This document shows, in pieces, positions 1-7,944 of a stretch of DNA of 64,000 nucleotides. Source of the stretch: Leptofilum sp041748655 (GTDB lineage Bacteria; Chloroflexota; Anaerolineae; Promineifilales; Promineifilaceae). The notes beneath the pieces are model-generated. The model did no database searches, was not told the origin of the DNA, and was given only the letters and a program-made list of their open reading frames with translations. The DNA lies in assembly GCA_041748655.1 (NCBI GenBank), contig JBGTCV010000043.1:62001-126000 (forward strand), read 5' to 3'. The stretch's first letter is position 1; every line of letters starts with the position of its first letter. The position numbers and the translations under genes were made by a program.

Positions 1-405
1 GTCCTGGCACCCGGCCTGATGCTGCTCTGGCCTGCTTATAACAGCACCCCGGAACAGCAAAGGCCCCTGGCTTTTCTGGCCGTCCCTGGCGCTATTATGA
101 TCATCGTGGGGGCGCTGCTGTTCATTATGAATCTGACCAACTATTTTGAGGCGTGGGCCTACAGCTGGCCGTTGGTTCTTGCCTCTGTGGCCTGGGGGCT
201 TATGTACATGAAGCGGTTCGAGCCTGAACATCGGGTGCATCACAATGGGTACAACTTCATGCGGCTGATGGTGCTGGTGGCGATGGGCTTTGCCGTATTT
301 TTTGAGCTGCTGATCTTTGGCAGCTTTAATCCGCTGCTGCCTCTGGGGGTGATTGCTTTTGGAGTGTACCTGCTGGTGAAAGAGCGGCGTTCTGGTGAAC
401 GGTGA
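1..405 (+). CDS. Membrane protein, LiaF/DUF5668-like (5' end outside window)
   Basis: The frame is open from base 1, so the true start probably lies upstream; the first internal ATG is at 19. About 128 residues are visible with four hydrophobic stretches: residues 18-38, 48-63, 82-100 and 104-119. The order is two pairs of membrane helices joined by a short polar loop (near residues 64-80). Motifs of the type NLTNYFEAWAYSWPLVL match the small DUF5668/LiaI-LiaF membrane domains known from envelope-stress proteins. It ends with a charged tail (KERRSGER). The stop codon falls inside a heptamer repeat that continues into the intergenic gap. Function beyond a membrane location is not shown by the sequence; the family call is moderate. 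Confidence 0.55.
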   Translation, partial: VLAPGLMLLWPAYNSTPEQQRPLAFLAVPGAIMIIVGALLFIMNLTNYFEAWAYSWPLVLASVAWGLMYMKRFEPEHRVHHNGYNFMRLMVLVAMGFAVFFELLIFGSFNPLLPLGVIAFGVYLLVKERRSGER

Positions 406-456
406 ACAGTAATCGGTGAACAGTAATCAGTAATCAGTGAACAGTGAATAGTGAAA
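394..456. repeat. Nine tandem heptamers (RGTRAWN type)
   Basis: Nine contiguous 7-bp units run from the end of the upstream membrane gene to the Shine-Dalgarno of the next gene. They are variants GGTGAAC, AGTAATC, AGTGAAC, AGTGAAT and AGTGAAA. This fits the class of short tandemly repeated heptamers (STRR) first described in cyanobacteria. Other heptamer arrays occur at 32505 and 35221. Confidence 0.8.
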
Positions 457-468
457 GGAGTATGTTTG

Positions 469-834
469 ATGGTTAAGCAACATGAAGAACAGGTAGAAGA
501 AGTTGAGATGGCAGAAGAAGTTGTTATGAATGAAGAGGATTTTGCCGAAGAGGGCGAATCGTGGACGGAGGAGTTTGTGGCGGCAGGTGAGGATTTGGTG
601 AATATGGTGAAGAAGCTGGCGCATGAAACGGCCGTTCGCCGTGTCGTCGTCAAAAACGAAGCCCGCAATATTCATCTTTCCCTGCCGCTGGCGGTGGGTG
701 TACCGGGCATTGCCCTCAGCATTATGTGGGCACCGTTTTTCGCCGCGCTCGCTTTGGTGGCGGCTCTCATGGTGGATTGTACCATCGCCGTGGAGCGAGT
801 GGCCGAGAAGGAAGCTGCCGCAGTCGCTGAGTAA
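469..834 (+). CDS. DUF4342 domain protein
   Basis: A 121-residue protein. ATG 469 is chosen because an AAAGGAG sits eight bases upstream; a GTG at 451 would place the ribosome site inside the gene. The first ~50 residues are very acidic (many Glu). Residues ~45-121 hold the DUF4342 pattern: a helix ending ETAVRR, then VVVKNE, a hydrophobic strand-turn with PLAVGVPG, a membrane-like segment, and an ending with a CTIAVER motif. DUF4342 proteins are small and often sit next to LiaF-like membrane or stress genes, as here; their biochemical role is unknown. The gene is followed at once by a strong hairpin that separates it from the convergent PrsW gene. Confidence 0.75.
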   Translation: MVKQHEEQVEEVEMAEEVVMNEEDFAEEGESWTEEFVAAGEDLVNMVKKLAHETAVRRVVVKNEARNIHLSLPLAVGVPGIALSIMWAPFFAALALVAALMVDCTIAVERVAEKEAAAVAE

Positions 835-840
835 TGGTTT

Positions 841-877
841 TACGGCGGCGTGTGCTAAGGGCACACGCCGTCGTAAA
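841..877. terminator. Bidirectional terminator between DUF4342 and prsW genes
   Basis: Stem of about 14 bp (ACGGCGGCGTGTGC pairing with GCACACGCCGTCGT) with a tiny loop, followed by AAATTTT. It lies between convergent genes, so it can serve both. Confidence 0.75.
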
Positions 878-879
878 TT

Positions 880-1872
880 TTAGCGTATCTCGTTACTTAG
901 CGTGGAGATTTCCCGACGCAGCGAAGCAATTTCCAACGCTGATTTTTCATCCTCAAACAGCTGCCAATGGTGCTTGGTGTAAACTAGATGGCTGCACTGC
1001 AAAAAGAAGTGAGCCGCTTGCCGGTTGGCGCGAAACCCCTGATTCAACAACTTGTTAAGTAAAAAGCCAAATCGCTTGCGCCCCGAACTGGCGACAGTGA
1101 ACTGGTTTGAACTGATGATTCCCAGGGCCACTTCCTCGGCCAGATATTGGCGCAGCCAGCGCCGCTCTTGCAACACCGCCCAAATGATAATGGCCAGAAC
1201 CAGCAAAACCCCACCCCAATCGAAAAACAGGGCTACAAAAATAAACAGCCCCCCCAGCGTAATGGTAAAATTGTGCAGAAAATGAAGGAAAACGGCCGTT
1301 GCCCAACCCAGCAGCGGCGCTAAAATCTGCACAGTGCGATTGGTAGAGAGACGGGCAATGGCAATGCCCAGCCCGGCAAAGCTGCTAAACAGCGCATGGT
1401 TCAGGCCAAAAACAATTGCCCGCAGCACAATATTGACCCGCCACGCCTCGACCCCACCCTGGTTAAACATTTCGACAAAGTAATAGACATTTTCCACCAT
1501 GGCAAAGCCCATCCCTACCATGGCCCCGTAAATGATGCCGTCTAGCGGGCTATCGATCTCGCTGCGCCAGAAGATGAAGATGGCCACAAGGGCCAGCCCC
1601 TTCACCGTCTCTTCCACGGGTGGCCCGATGAGCGACGGGGCAGCGGCCATGCCCAGCTCGCTGCCCAAAACGAGCAGCAGTGGAGCGCTAAGCAGGGTGT
1701 TGAAGAAGAATGAAATGAGAATGCCGGGGACGGCGCCCCACAAAAAAGCGGCGGCCAGCAGCCACCACGGCTCTTTTTCGTACCGATCGACCCAATAGAT
1801 GATGCTTACGTAGAGGATGGTGGGCACGATGGCGGCAAGGATGGAGAGGGGGAGTACGGCCGTTTCTACCAT
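880..1872 (-). CDS. PrsW family intramembrane metalloprotease
   Basis: A 330-residue polytopic membrane protein of the PrsW family, whose founder cleaves the anti-sigma factor RsiW in Bacillus. The family motifs are visible in order: EE at residues 87-88 (PPVEETVKG), the MVEN motif near 125-128 (GFAMVENVYYF), and a histidine at 159 in GLNHALFSS, expected to form the metal site in the membrane. About seven or eight hydrophobic helices span residues 5-245. A soluble C-terminal stretch of ~85 residues follows, rich in basic residues and ending in a coiled-coil-like helix. The gene starts three bases after queA on the same strand, so the two are probably co-transcribed. No anti-sigma substrate is encoded nearby, so the substrate is unknown. 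Confidence 0.85.
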   Translation of the reverse strand: MVETAVLPLSILAAIVPTILYVSIIYWVDRYEKEPWWLLAAAFLWGAVPGILISFFFNTLLSAPLLLVLGSELGMAAAPSLIGPPVEETVKGLALVAIFIFWRSEIDSPLDGIIYGAMVGMGFAMVENVYYFVEMFNQGGVEAWRVNIVLRAIVFGLNHALFSSFAGLGIAIARLSTNRTVQILAPLLGWATAVFLHFLHNFTITLGGLFIFVALFFDWGGVLLVLAIIIWAVLQERRWLRQYLAEEVALGIISSNQFTVASSGRKRFGFLLNKLLNQGFRANRQAAHFFLQCSHLVYTKHHWQLFEDEKSALEIASLRREISTLSNEIR

Positions 1873-1875
1873 AAC

Positions 1876-2979
1876 TTACAAAATCAGCATCGCATCGCCA
1901 AAGGAGAAGAAGCGATACTGTTCGGCAACGGCCGTTTCATACGCCCGCAGCATAAAGCTGTGCCCGGCAAAGGCGGCTACCAGCATGAGCAGGCTGGAGT
2001 AGGGCAGGTGAAAGTTGGTGATCATCGCGTCTACGGCGCGGAATTTGTAGCCGGGGTAGATGAACAAATCGGTTGGGGCGGTGAAGGCGGCAACTGGTTT
2101 CCAGGGGCAAAAGCTGCTCGTCTCGCCGCTGGCATCCCGCTGGCTGATGGTTTGCAAGGTGCCGTTGATGCCTGCCGAGCGCAAAGCGGCCGTTTCCAGG
2201 GTGCGCATTGAAGTGGTCCCCACGGCAATCAGGCGGCCACCAGCCAGCTTGGCTTCGTTGATCCGTTTGGCGCTTTCTGCTGTCAGGCTGGCCCATTCGC
2301 TGTGGATGGTGTGCTGGGCTACCTCGTCTGCTTCGACCGGCTTGAAGGTGTCTAGCCCCACATGCAGCGTCACCGTCTCAAAAATGACTCCCTTTTGGCG
2401 CAGCGCCAGCAGCAGGTCGCCGGTAAAGTGCAGCCCGGCGGTGGGTGCGGCGGCTGAGCCAGCGGGACGTGAGTAGACGGTCTGGTATCGCTCTGGATCA
2501 GCCAGACTTTCGTGGATGTAGGGCGGCAGCGGCGTGTGACCAATGCTTTCCAGCCAGTGGTCGAGCGGCTGGTTGAAGCTGAGTTCGCGCTGGGGACCGT
2601 TGAGAACGGCCGTAACCGTGGCTACCAGCTCTGTCTCTTCACCTGCCTGATCCAGCAGCTGAATCTGGCTGCCTTCCCCCAGCCGCTTGCCGCCAACCAT
2701 CGCTTGCCAACGGCCGTTTTCTAGCTGGCTGAGGAGGAGTATTTCTACCTGGCCACCGGTGGTTTTACGGCCGTACAGCCGGGCAGGGATGACGCGGCTG
2801 TTGTTGGCCACCAAAACATCCCCCGGCTGGAAATAGTCGAGGATGTCGCTAAAGGTTTGGTGGGCAATGGTTTGCGGTTCGCGATGCAGCACCATCAGGC
2901 GGGAGGCATCTCGTTGCGGTAACGGCCGTTGGGCAATCAGCTCCGGCGGCAGGGTGTAGTTAAAATCAGCTCTGTTCAT
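1876..2979 (-). CDS. queA: S-adenosylmethionine:tRNA ribosyltransferase-isomerase QueA
   Basis: A 367-residue cytoplasmic enzyme that transfers the ribosyl moiety of SAM to preQ1-modified tRNA to form epoxyqueuosine at position 34. Length and motifs match the family: N-terminal DFNYTLPPELIAQRPL, NNSRVIPARL near residue 60, a central HTPLPPYI, the RPAGSAAAPTAGLHF block near 175, and a C-terminal ITNFHLPYSSLLMLV. The start is the ATG at 2979. A TACAAT box lies only six bases upstream with no ribosome-binding site, so the mRNA is probably leaderless. PrsW follows three bases downstream. No other queuosine gene is in the window. Identification is secure. Confidence 0.97.
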   Translation of the reverse strand: MNRADFNYTLPPELIAQRPLPQRDASRLMVLHREPQTIAHQTFSDILDYFQPGDVLVANNSRVIPARLYGRKTTGGQVEILLLSQLENGRWQAMVGGKRLGEGSQIQLLDQAGEETELVATVTAVLNGPQRELSFNQPLDHWLESIGHTPLPPYIHESLADPERYQTVYSRPAGSAAAPTAGLHFTGDLLLALRQKGVIFETVTLHVGLDTFKPVEADEVAQHTIHSEWASLTAESAKRINEAKLAGGRLIAVGTTSMRTLETAALRSAGINGTLQTISQRDASGETSSFCPWKPVAAFTAPTDLFIYPGYKFRAVDAMITNFHLPYSSLLMLVAAFAGHSFMLRAYETAVAEQYRFFSFGDAMLIL

Positions 2980-2985
2980 GAGCCT

Positions 2986-2991
2986 ATTGTA
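2986..2991 (-). promoter_or_regulatory. -10 box of queA, leaderless transcript likely
   Basis: TACAAT on the minus strand ends seven bases before the queA ATG, putting the expected transcription start at or within a base of the start codon. No convincing -35 was seen. The same arrangement occurs before trmFO. Confidence 0.45.
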
Positions 2992-3075
2992 GCCGCCAGT
3001 GAAGGTGGGGCAACAGCAACCCCGTGGTTGTATTTTGGGTTCTTGTAGGAACTCAGGGGGTTGACCAGCCGTGAT

Positions 3076-3112
3076 GCGTGAAACGTGACCAGCGCGGCAT
3101 CACGTTTCACGC
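3076..3112. repeat. 13-bp perfect inverted repeat
   Basis: GCGTGAAACGTGA at 3076-3088 pairs exactly with its complement at 3100-3112 around an 11-base loop. It lies between queA (upstream end) and the 3' end of the methyltransferase gene. There is no T-run, so it may be a REP-like element or a weak terminator for the methyltransferase. Confidence 0.6.
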
Positions 3113-3143
3113 TAAACCTCGCCAAATCCTAAAGACCCAGTTT

Positions 3144-3875
3144 TTAATAAATGGGCTGGAACTGGCTCATCCAGATTTGTTCTTCGACAATGATCTCTTT
3201 TTTGCGAACCACGCTGCTGAGCCGGTTTTCAATTTGCATGGCCACCAGCTCTTCGATCCAGGCGCCGTGCCAGGTTTGGCGCAGATGCTCGCGTAGGGCG
3301 GCTAAATCGGTGGCATAGGTGGCAAAGGTGACGCGCTGCCGCTGCACCCGGCGGAACCAGCCGCGCCGCAGCGCTTCTTGCAGCGCGTCCTCCGCCTGCC
3401 CATAGCTGACGTAGTCGCTCTCTTCCTGGATCCAGCCGACCAGCTGGCGCTCATCGTCCAGCCGCACGTGGATGGGAGGTGGTTCACCCGTGGGATGAAT
3501 GTCGAGGAGACGGCCGTTTCCCCCCAGTAATCCGTGAATTTGCTTTAGAGCATGAACCATGCTCTCTGGAGCCATTCATCACAACGACCAGCTGAGCAGC
3601 ACCAGGTCGAACGGTTCGCCGGGTGGCAAATCTTCCAGGGCAAGGGCGTGGTAGCTGATTTTGTGGGCCAGTTCTGGCGGCAGCTCCGCTTTGGCAGCGG
3701 CGATGCGCTCTGTGTTGGGGTCGATGGCGGTGATGTGGGCGGCGTGCGGGGCGAGGTGGGTGGTGATACGGCCGTTGCCGCAGCCCACCTCCAGCACCCG
3801 CTGACCGGTTAAATCCCCTGCCAGCGCCAGCAATGCTTCAAACTCCCGTTCTTCTGGATCAATTCGTATAGACAT
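3144..3875 (-). CDS. Class I SAM-dependent methyltransferase with two adjacent in-frame UGA codons
   Basis: One frame of 244 codons runs from ATG 3875 to 3144, broken only by two consecutive TGA codons at 3581-3579 and 3578-3576. The N-terminal 98 residues contain the SAM-binding motif I (VLEVGCGNGR), an acidic motif II (ITAIDPN) and motif IV ending FDLVLLSWSL. The remaining 143 residues continue the fold directly (MVHALKQIHGLLGGNGRLLDIHP). From memory, relatives carry Cys-Cys just after SWSL, which would put UGA exactly at cysteine positions. A hairpin at a SECIS-like distance follows. Either the protein carries two selenocysteines, or this is a pseudogene with a double nonsense change. Both halves show normal protein-like composition, which argues that read-through or very recent decay is involved. 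The gene ends on the same strand as queA, with a hairpin between. Confidence 0.6.
3547..3565 (-). promoter_or_regulatory. Hairpin after UGA-UGA, candidate bacterial SECIS
   Basis: Eight perfect base pairs (AGAGCATG with CATGCTCT) close a three-base loop that begins with G. The stem starts ten bases after the second UGA and the loop eighteen bases after it, within the range known for bacterial SECIS elements. It also encodes a conserved-looking ESMVHAL stretch, so the pairing could be chance. Confidence 0.35.
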
Positions 3876-3889
3876 TTGTGTAAAATCCG

Positions 3890-6328
3890 CTACCTGGGAT
3901 TTTTGTTATCCCAATAGATCGTCTGGCCACCAGCAAAGCTGGGCAGGGTGTGGCTGCCTGCCTGCTGGGTCACTTCCAGCAGCGCCTGCATCTGGCTGGG
4001 GCTGAGCTGGTCTTGCCACGTTTCCAGCAGTCGGGGCTTGTCTGGCAGGTTAGCGGCGCTGTGGGAAACGGCCGCTTTTACCAATGTTTCCAGCCGGAAA
4101 GCGTGCAGCATTTCGTCGATGGTTTCCAGCAGCCGGTTGCGCGGGGCGCGCAGCGGCGTGCCGCTGGCGGTGAGGCGGAATTCGCTGCGGGTAGGCACAG
4201 TGATGGGCGTGGTTAGCCAGCTTTCGGTGGATTCATCATAGCTGCTGTTTAACGCAATCGGTTGGCCATCGAGCCAGGCGGTGAGCGTGGCGCTGGGGCT
4301 AATGCCGCGCAGGTTGAAACGGTAGCTGCGGTTGGCTGGGATGTGGCTGGTGTCGCCGCTGGCGGGATGAATCGTTACGCTCATTATGTTTTCCAACCAA
4401 TCCTGCTGGAACTTCGTGAGCGCGTAGCTGCCGTTTTGGTAGTTTAATGATTCGCCGTCGTCTTCGTAGAGAGTGAATTCGCCTGAATCCCCGGCAAAGC
4501 AGTGCAGATCGAGCATCTTTGGATTGGCGATGCCGCCCCAGCCCACTTTTGGCCCCAGAGGCACAATCGCCCCGGCTTTGGCAAATAGGGGGATGTGGTG
4601 GAGACGGCCGTACTGCACCTGCCAGCTACCCCCCACAAACTGTTCGCCCGTGAAGAAGTGGTGCCACGTTCCCGGCGGCAGCCAGACGACCTGGCGACTC
4701 AGCTGGGTGTCTGGGTCGGCGGGGGTGGTGTGTGGGGCGGCGATGAGGTCTGGGCCAAAGGTGTACTGCTGCGGGCAAAGATACGCCTCGTCCGCTGTAG
4801 GATAATCGTGGTATAGGGGGCGAATCGGCGCTTCGTGCTGGGTGGCGTTGCGCCAGGAGAGGGTGTAGAGGTACGGAATAAGGGCATGGCGCAGCTGGAT
4901 GGCGCTGCGGGTGATGGCCAACGTTTCGGCGTCGTAGCCCCAGGGGCGGCGCTCATGGAAGGCATTATTGGTGCTGTGCAGGCGGAAAATCGGGCTGAAG
5001 ACGCCAAACTGCACCCAGCGAGTGTACAGCTCGGCCTCCTCGACGCCAAACATGTGGCCGCCGATGTCGTGGCTCCACCAGCTGTAGCCGACGTTGGCGG
5101 CGGTGGCGGTGAAGTGGGGCTGGAAGTTGAGGCTGTCCCAATCCACAAAGGTGTCGCCTGAGAAGCCAATGGGATAGCGATGGTTGCCCAGACCACCCCA
5201 GCGCGAGAAGATAAACGGTCGCTTCTCTTCTGTACGCCCCAAATCATAAAAATGCAGGTGGTTGAGCCACCAGAGCGGGTCCAGTCCCGGCAAGCCGCTG
5301 AGTTCACCCTGCTGCCAATCGATCCACCAGAAATCGACGCCATCGGCTTCGTGGGGGTGGTGCAGCAGCTCAAAGTAGGCGCGGGCAAAGTCGGGATTGG
5401 CGATGTCGAAGGGGATATTTTGATCGTCTGTTGCCTGACCCAACCGTTTCGCCATCGCGGCATACTGTGCCTCGTGCGGGCCGACGCCGTCGGCGGGATG
5501 CAGATTGAGGGCAGTTTTGAGACCATTTTCGCGTAACCAATTTAGAAACCGCTCTGGTTCCGGGAACAGGTCGCGGTTCCAGGTGTAGCCGGTCCAGCCT
5601 GCCAGGTGCCAATCCATGTCGATGATGCAGACGGAAAGCGGCACGTCGTGGGCGCGGAAATCGGCCATAAGCTGGGTGAGTTCGGGCTGGGTGTAGGCCC
5701 AGTAGCGGCTCCACCAGTTGCCCAGCGCCCAACGGGGCAGCAGCGGCACCGGGCCGGTGAGGGCGAAATAGTCGCGCAGGCAGTTGGCGTAATCGTGCCC
5801 GTAGCCAAAAAAGTAGAGGTCGAGCGCATCGGCGGCGTGGCGCGGTTCCAGCCAGCCGTCCGGGTTAAAAACGAGCGTATGGGAATCATCGACGACGGCC
5901 CAGCCGCTGCGGGAGAGCAGCCCTGGCTCCAGCGGGGTGCTGCCGCTGACCTGATCCAGCGTGCGGTAGGTGCCGCGCAGGTTGGCGGGGTCTTTATCGC
6001 CAAAATGCCAGATGGCCTCGTTTTCTTTCAGGCGGATTTGCAGGCTGTCGGCGGAGAAAGGCTTTTCAATTTTGTAGATAAGCAGCAAGTGGTCAGTTTC
6101 AATGTAGAGACGGCCGTTTTCCACCAAATGCTCAAACGGGGGCACAGGCTGGCTGCGGTACCAGAAGGGCTGGCTGGGGTTGTTTTGGAAACGGCCGTTT
6201 TCTTCATGCTCCAACCGAATCAGGCGGGAGGTAAACACGGTAAACCGGGCCGAACCAGCCACCACGACGGCTTCCGGGTTGGCCACCGGTTGAAAATCGA
6301 GCTGAAAATGGGGAGGAATTTGTGTCAT
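3890..6328 (-). CDS. Glycoside hydrolase family 31 (alpha-glucosidase/alpha-xylosidase type)
   Basis: An 812-residue enzyme without a signal peptide, so probably cytoplasmic. It has the GH31 N-terminal beta-sandwich (residues ~1-195), then the TIM barrel with PRWALGNWWSRYW near 198, IIDMDWH near 235, and the catalytic nucleophile motif WWIDWQQGE (Asp337). Next are SRWGG, SGDT and WWSHDIGGHM motifs near 380-430, and the C-terminal sandwich domains. A ~70-residue helical extension after residue ~735 is longer than in many relatives. Family members hydrolyse non-reducing alpha-glucosides or alpha-xylosides; the substrate cannot be told here. Start ATG 6328 has AAAGGAG upstream, and a TACAAT box lies further upstream on the same strand. 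It is followed closely by the methyltransferase gene. Confidence 0.93.
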   Translation of the reverse strand: MTQIPPHFQLDFQPVANPEAVVVAGSARFTVFTSRLIRLEHEENGRFQNNPSQPFWYRSQPVPPFEHLVENGRLYIETDHLLLIYKIEKPFSADSLQIRLKENEAIWHFGDKDPANLRGTYRTLDQVSGSTPLEPGLLSRSGWAVVDDSHTLVFNPDGWLEPRHAADALDLYFFGYGHDYANCLRDYFALTGPVPLLPRWALGNWWSRYWAYTQPELTQLMADFRAHDVPLSVCIIDMDWHLAGWTGYTWNRDLFPEPERFLNWLRENGLKTALNLHPADGVGPHEAQYAAMAKRLGQATDDQNIPFDIANPDFARAYFELLHHPHEADGVDFWWIDWQQGELSGLPGLDPLWWLNHLHFYDLGRTEEKRPFIFSRWGGLGNHRYPIGFSGDTFVDWDSLNFQPHFTATAANVGYSWWSHDIGGHMFGVEEAELYTRWVQFGVFSPIFRLHSTNNAFHERRPWGYDAETLAITRSAIQLRHALIPYLYTLSWRNATQHEAPIRPLYHDYPTADEAYLCPQQYTFGPDLIAAPHTTPADPDTQLSRQVVWLPPGTWHHFFTGEQFVGGSWQVQYGRLHHIPLFAKAGAIVPLGPKVGWGGIANPKMLDLHCFAGDSGEFTLYEDDGESLNYQNGSYALTKFQQDWLENIMSVTIHPASGDTSHIPANRSYRFNLRGISPSATLTAWLDGQPIALNSSYDESTESWLTTPITVPTRSEFRLTASGTPLRAPRNRLLETIDEMLHAFRLETLVKAAVSHSAANLPDKPRLLETWQDQLSPSQMQALLEVTQQAGSHTLPSFAGGQTIYWDNKNPR

Positions 6329-6448
6329 CCGCTGCTCCTTTTGTATGAATGAGGTATTGTAGCGGAATCAAAAGTTAATGGTAACTGTGCAGGTAATTAA
6401 TAGCGGTGTTCCCGCCTAAATTTCCCGTTGTTCTCTGTCTGGTTGTGA

Positions 6449-6454
6449 TACAAT
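6449..6454 (+). promoter_or_regulatory. Extended -10 box of trmFO, leaderless transcript likely
   Basis: TACAAT preceded by TGTGA ends seven bases before the ATG at 6462 and no Shine-Dalgarno is present. A poor -35 (TTGTTC) lies 15 bases upstream. It mirrors the queA promoter. Confidence 0.45.
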
Positions 6455-6461
6455 TGAGCCC

Positions 6462-7865
6462 ATGAGTCGAGCTCTTGTGATTATTGGTGGCGGGTTGGCT
6501 GGAACAGAAGCGGCATGGCAGCTGGCAGAACAGGGCATTCAGGTAAAACTGTATGAAATGCGCCCGCAGCGGCAGACACCTGCTCATCTGACCACCCAAC
6601 TGGCCGAACTGGTTTGCAGCAACTCGCTAGGGTCTATGCTGCCCCACAAAGCGCCTGGTCTGCTTAAGGCAGAGCTGCGCGGTCTTGGGTCTATGATTTT
6701 GGCCTGCGCGGCGGAAACGGCCGTTCCAGCCGGTTCTTCTTTAGCGGTAGACCGAGACAAATTTGCTGAGCTGGTTACGGCCAAAATTGAAGCCCATCCC
6801 AACATCACCTTGATTCGTGAAGAGGTAACGGCCGTTCCCCAGGAACCCACCATTATCGCCAGCGGCCCGCTGACCTCCCCCGCGCTCACCGCCAGCATCA
6901 GCCAGCTCACTGGCGAAGAGTACCTCTACTTTTACGACGCCGTCTCCCCCATTGTGGACCACGAAACCATCGACACCACCATCGCCTTTCGCCAATCTCG
7001 CTACGACGAGGGGCAGGAGGAAGAAGGAGATTACATCAATTGCCCCATGACCCAGGTGGAGTACGACCGTTTTTGCGATGCGCTGCTGACGGCCGAAACG
7101 ATCACCCTGAAGCAGTTTGAGCAGGAAGATCCCCACTTTTTTGAAGGCTGTATGCCGGTTGAAGTGATGGCTGCACGGGGGCGCAAGGCGTTGGCCTTTG
7201 GCCCGATGCGTCCTGTTGGGCTGATTGATCCGCGCAGTGGGAAACGGCCGTATGCCGTCGTGCAGCTGCGGCAAGATAATCTCATCGGCTCTCTCTACAA
7301 CATCGTTGGCTTCCAGACCAACCTGAAATGGGGCGAGCAAAAGCGGGTGCTTAAGCTCATCCCCGGCCTGGAAAACGCCGAATTTTTGCGCTACGGCATG
7401 ATGCACCGCAACACTTACATCAACGCCCCCCGGCTGCTTCAGCCCACGCTGCAATATCGGGGCCGCGCCGATCTCTTTTTTGCCGGACAAATTACCGGGG
7501 TAGAAGGATACATGGGCAACGCCGCCACTGGGTTGGTAGCGGGTTTGAATGCCGCCCGGCTGCTGCGCGGGCAAATGCCGGTCATCTTCCCCACCAACAC
7601 CATGCTGGGGGCGCTGACTCATTATGTGACCCACGCCAGCATGAAAGATTTTCAGCCGATGAAGGCGAACTTTGGCCTGCTGCCGCCACCGGCTAACCAG
7701 CTGCCCAAAAGTGATCGCTACCGTTGGTACAGCGAACGCGCCTTAACTTCATTGCGCCGCTTTGCCCGGAACAATGGGCTTGCTTACAATCGTGATATTG
7801 CGGAAGCTAATCTGGCTGAAGAGGTGGGGAAACGGGTAACGGCCGTTTCCAACGAACTCACTTAA
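6462..7865 (+). CDS. trmFO: Methylenetetrahydrofolate-tRNA-(uracil-54-C5)-methyltransferase TrmFO
   Basis: A 467-residue folate- and FAD-dependent enzyme that makes ribothymidine at position 54 of tRNA, using methylene-THF as the carbon donor. The FAD-binding GGGLAGTEAA is at residues 9-18; other family blocks are LVCSNSLGSMLPH near 50, YDAVSPIVDHETID near 160, CPMTQVEYD near 195, GRKALAFGPMRPVGL near 235 and QITGVEGYMGNAATGL near 345. Length is typical for GidA-like TrmFO of Gram-positive and Chloroflexota lineages. It is divergent from GH31 with a 133-bp shared control region. The absence of a ribosome-binding site and the close TACAAT box suggest leaderless translation. Confidence 0.97.
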   Translation: MSRALVIIGGGLAGTEAAWQLAEQGIQVKLYEMRPQRQTPAHLTTQLAELVCSNSLGSMLPHKAPGLLKAELRGLGSMILACAAETAVPAGSSLAVDRDKFAELVTAKIEAHPNITLIREEVTAVPQEPTIIASGPLTSPALTASISQLTGEEYLYFYDAVSPIVDHETIDTTIAFRQSRYDEGQEEEGDYINCPMTQVEYDRFCDALLTAETITLKQFEQEDPHFFEGCMPVEVMAARGRKALAFGPMRPVGLIDPRSGKRPYAVVQLRQDNLIGSLYNIVGFQTNLKWGEQKRVLKLIPGLENAEFLRYGMMHRNTYINAPRLLQPTLQYRGRADLFFAGQITGVEGYMGNAATGLVAGLNAARLLRGQMPVIFPTNTMLGALTHYVTHASMKDFQPMKANFGLLPPPANQLPKSDRYRWYSERALTSLRRFARNNGLAYNRDIAEANLAEEVGKRVTAVSNELT

Positions 7866-7944
7866 ATCTATTATTGAATAAAGCTGTAAGCATCTGGATT
7901 GATTCGACTAGAGAGCAGTATCGGGAAATGTCAGGAGCAAGGAT

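Noticed and set aside
394..456. Tandem repeats as an operator for the DUF4342 gene
   Set aside because: The period is 7 bp and the array overlaps the end of the upstream gene; the simple STRR explanation is better and no promoter box is in it.
3547..3565. The hairpin as a simple terminator of a truncated methyltransferase
   Set aside because: No T-run follows and the reading frame continues with conserved protein sequence, so termination here is unlikely.
5606..6352. Long frame antisense to GH31
   Set aside because: It mirrors the codon pattern of the well-supported GH31 gene and has no family features or start signals.
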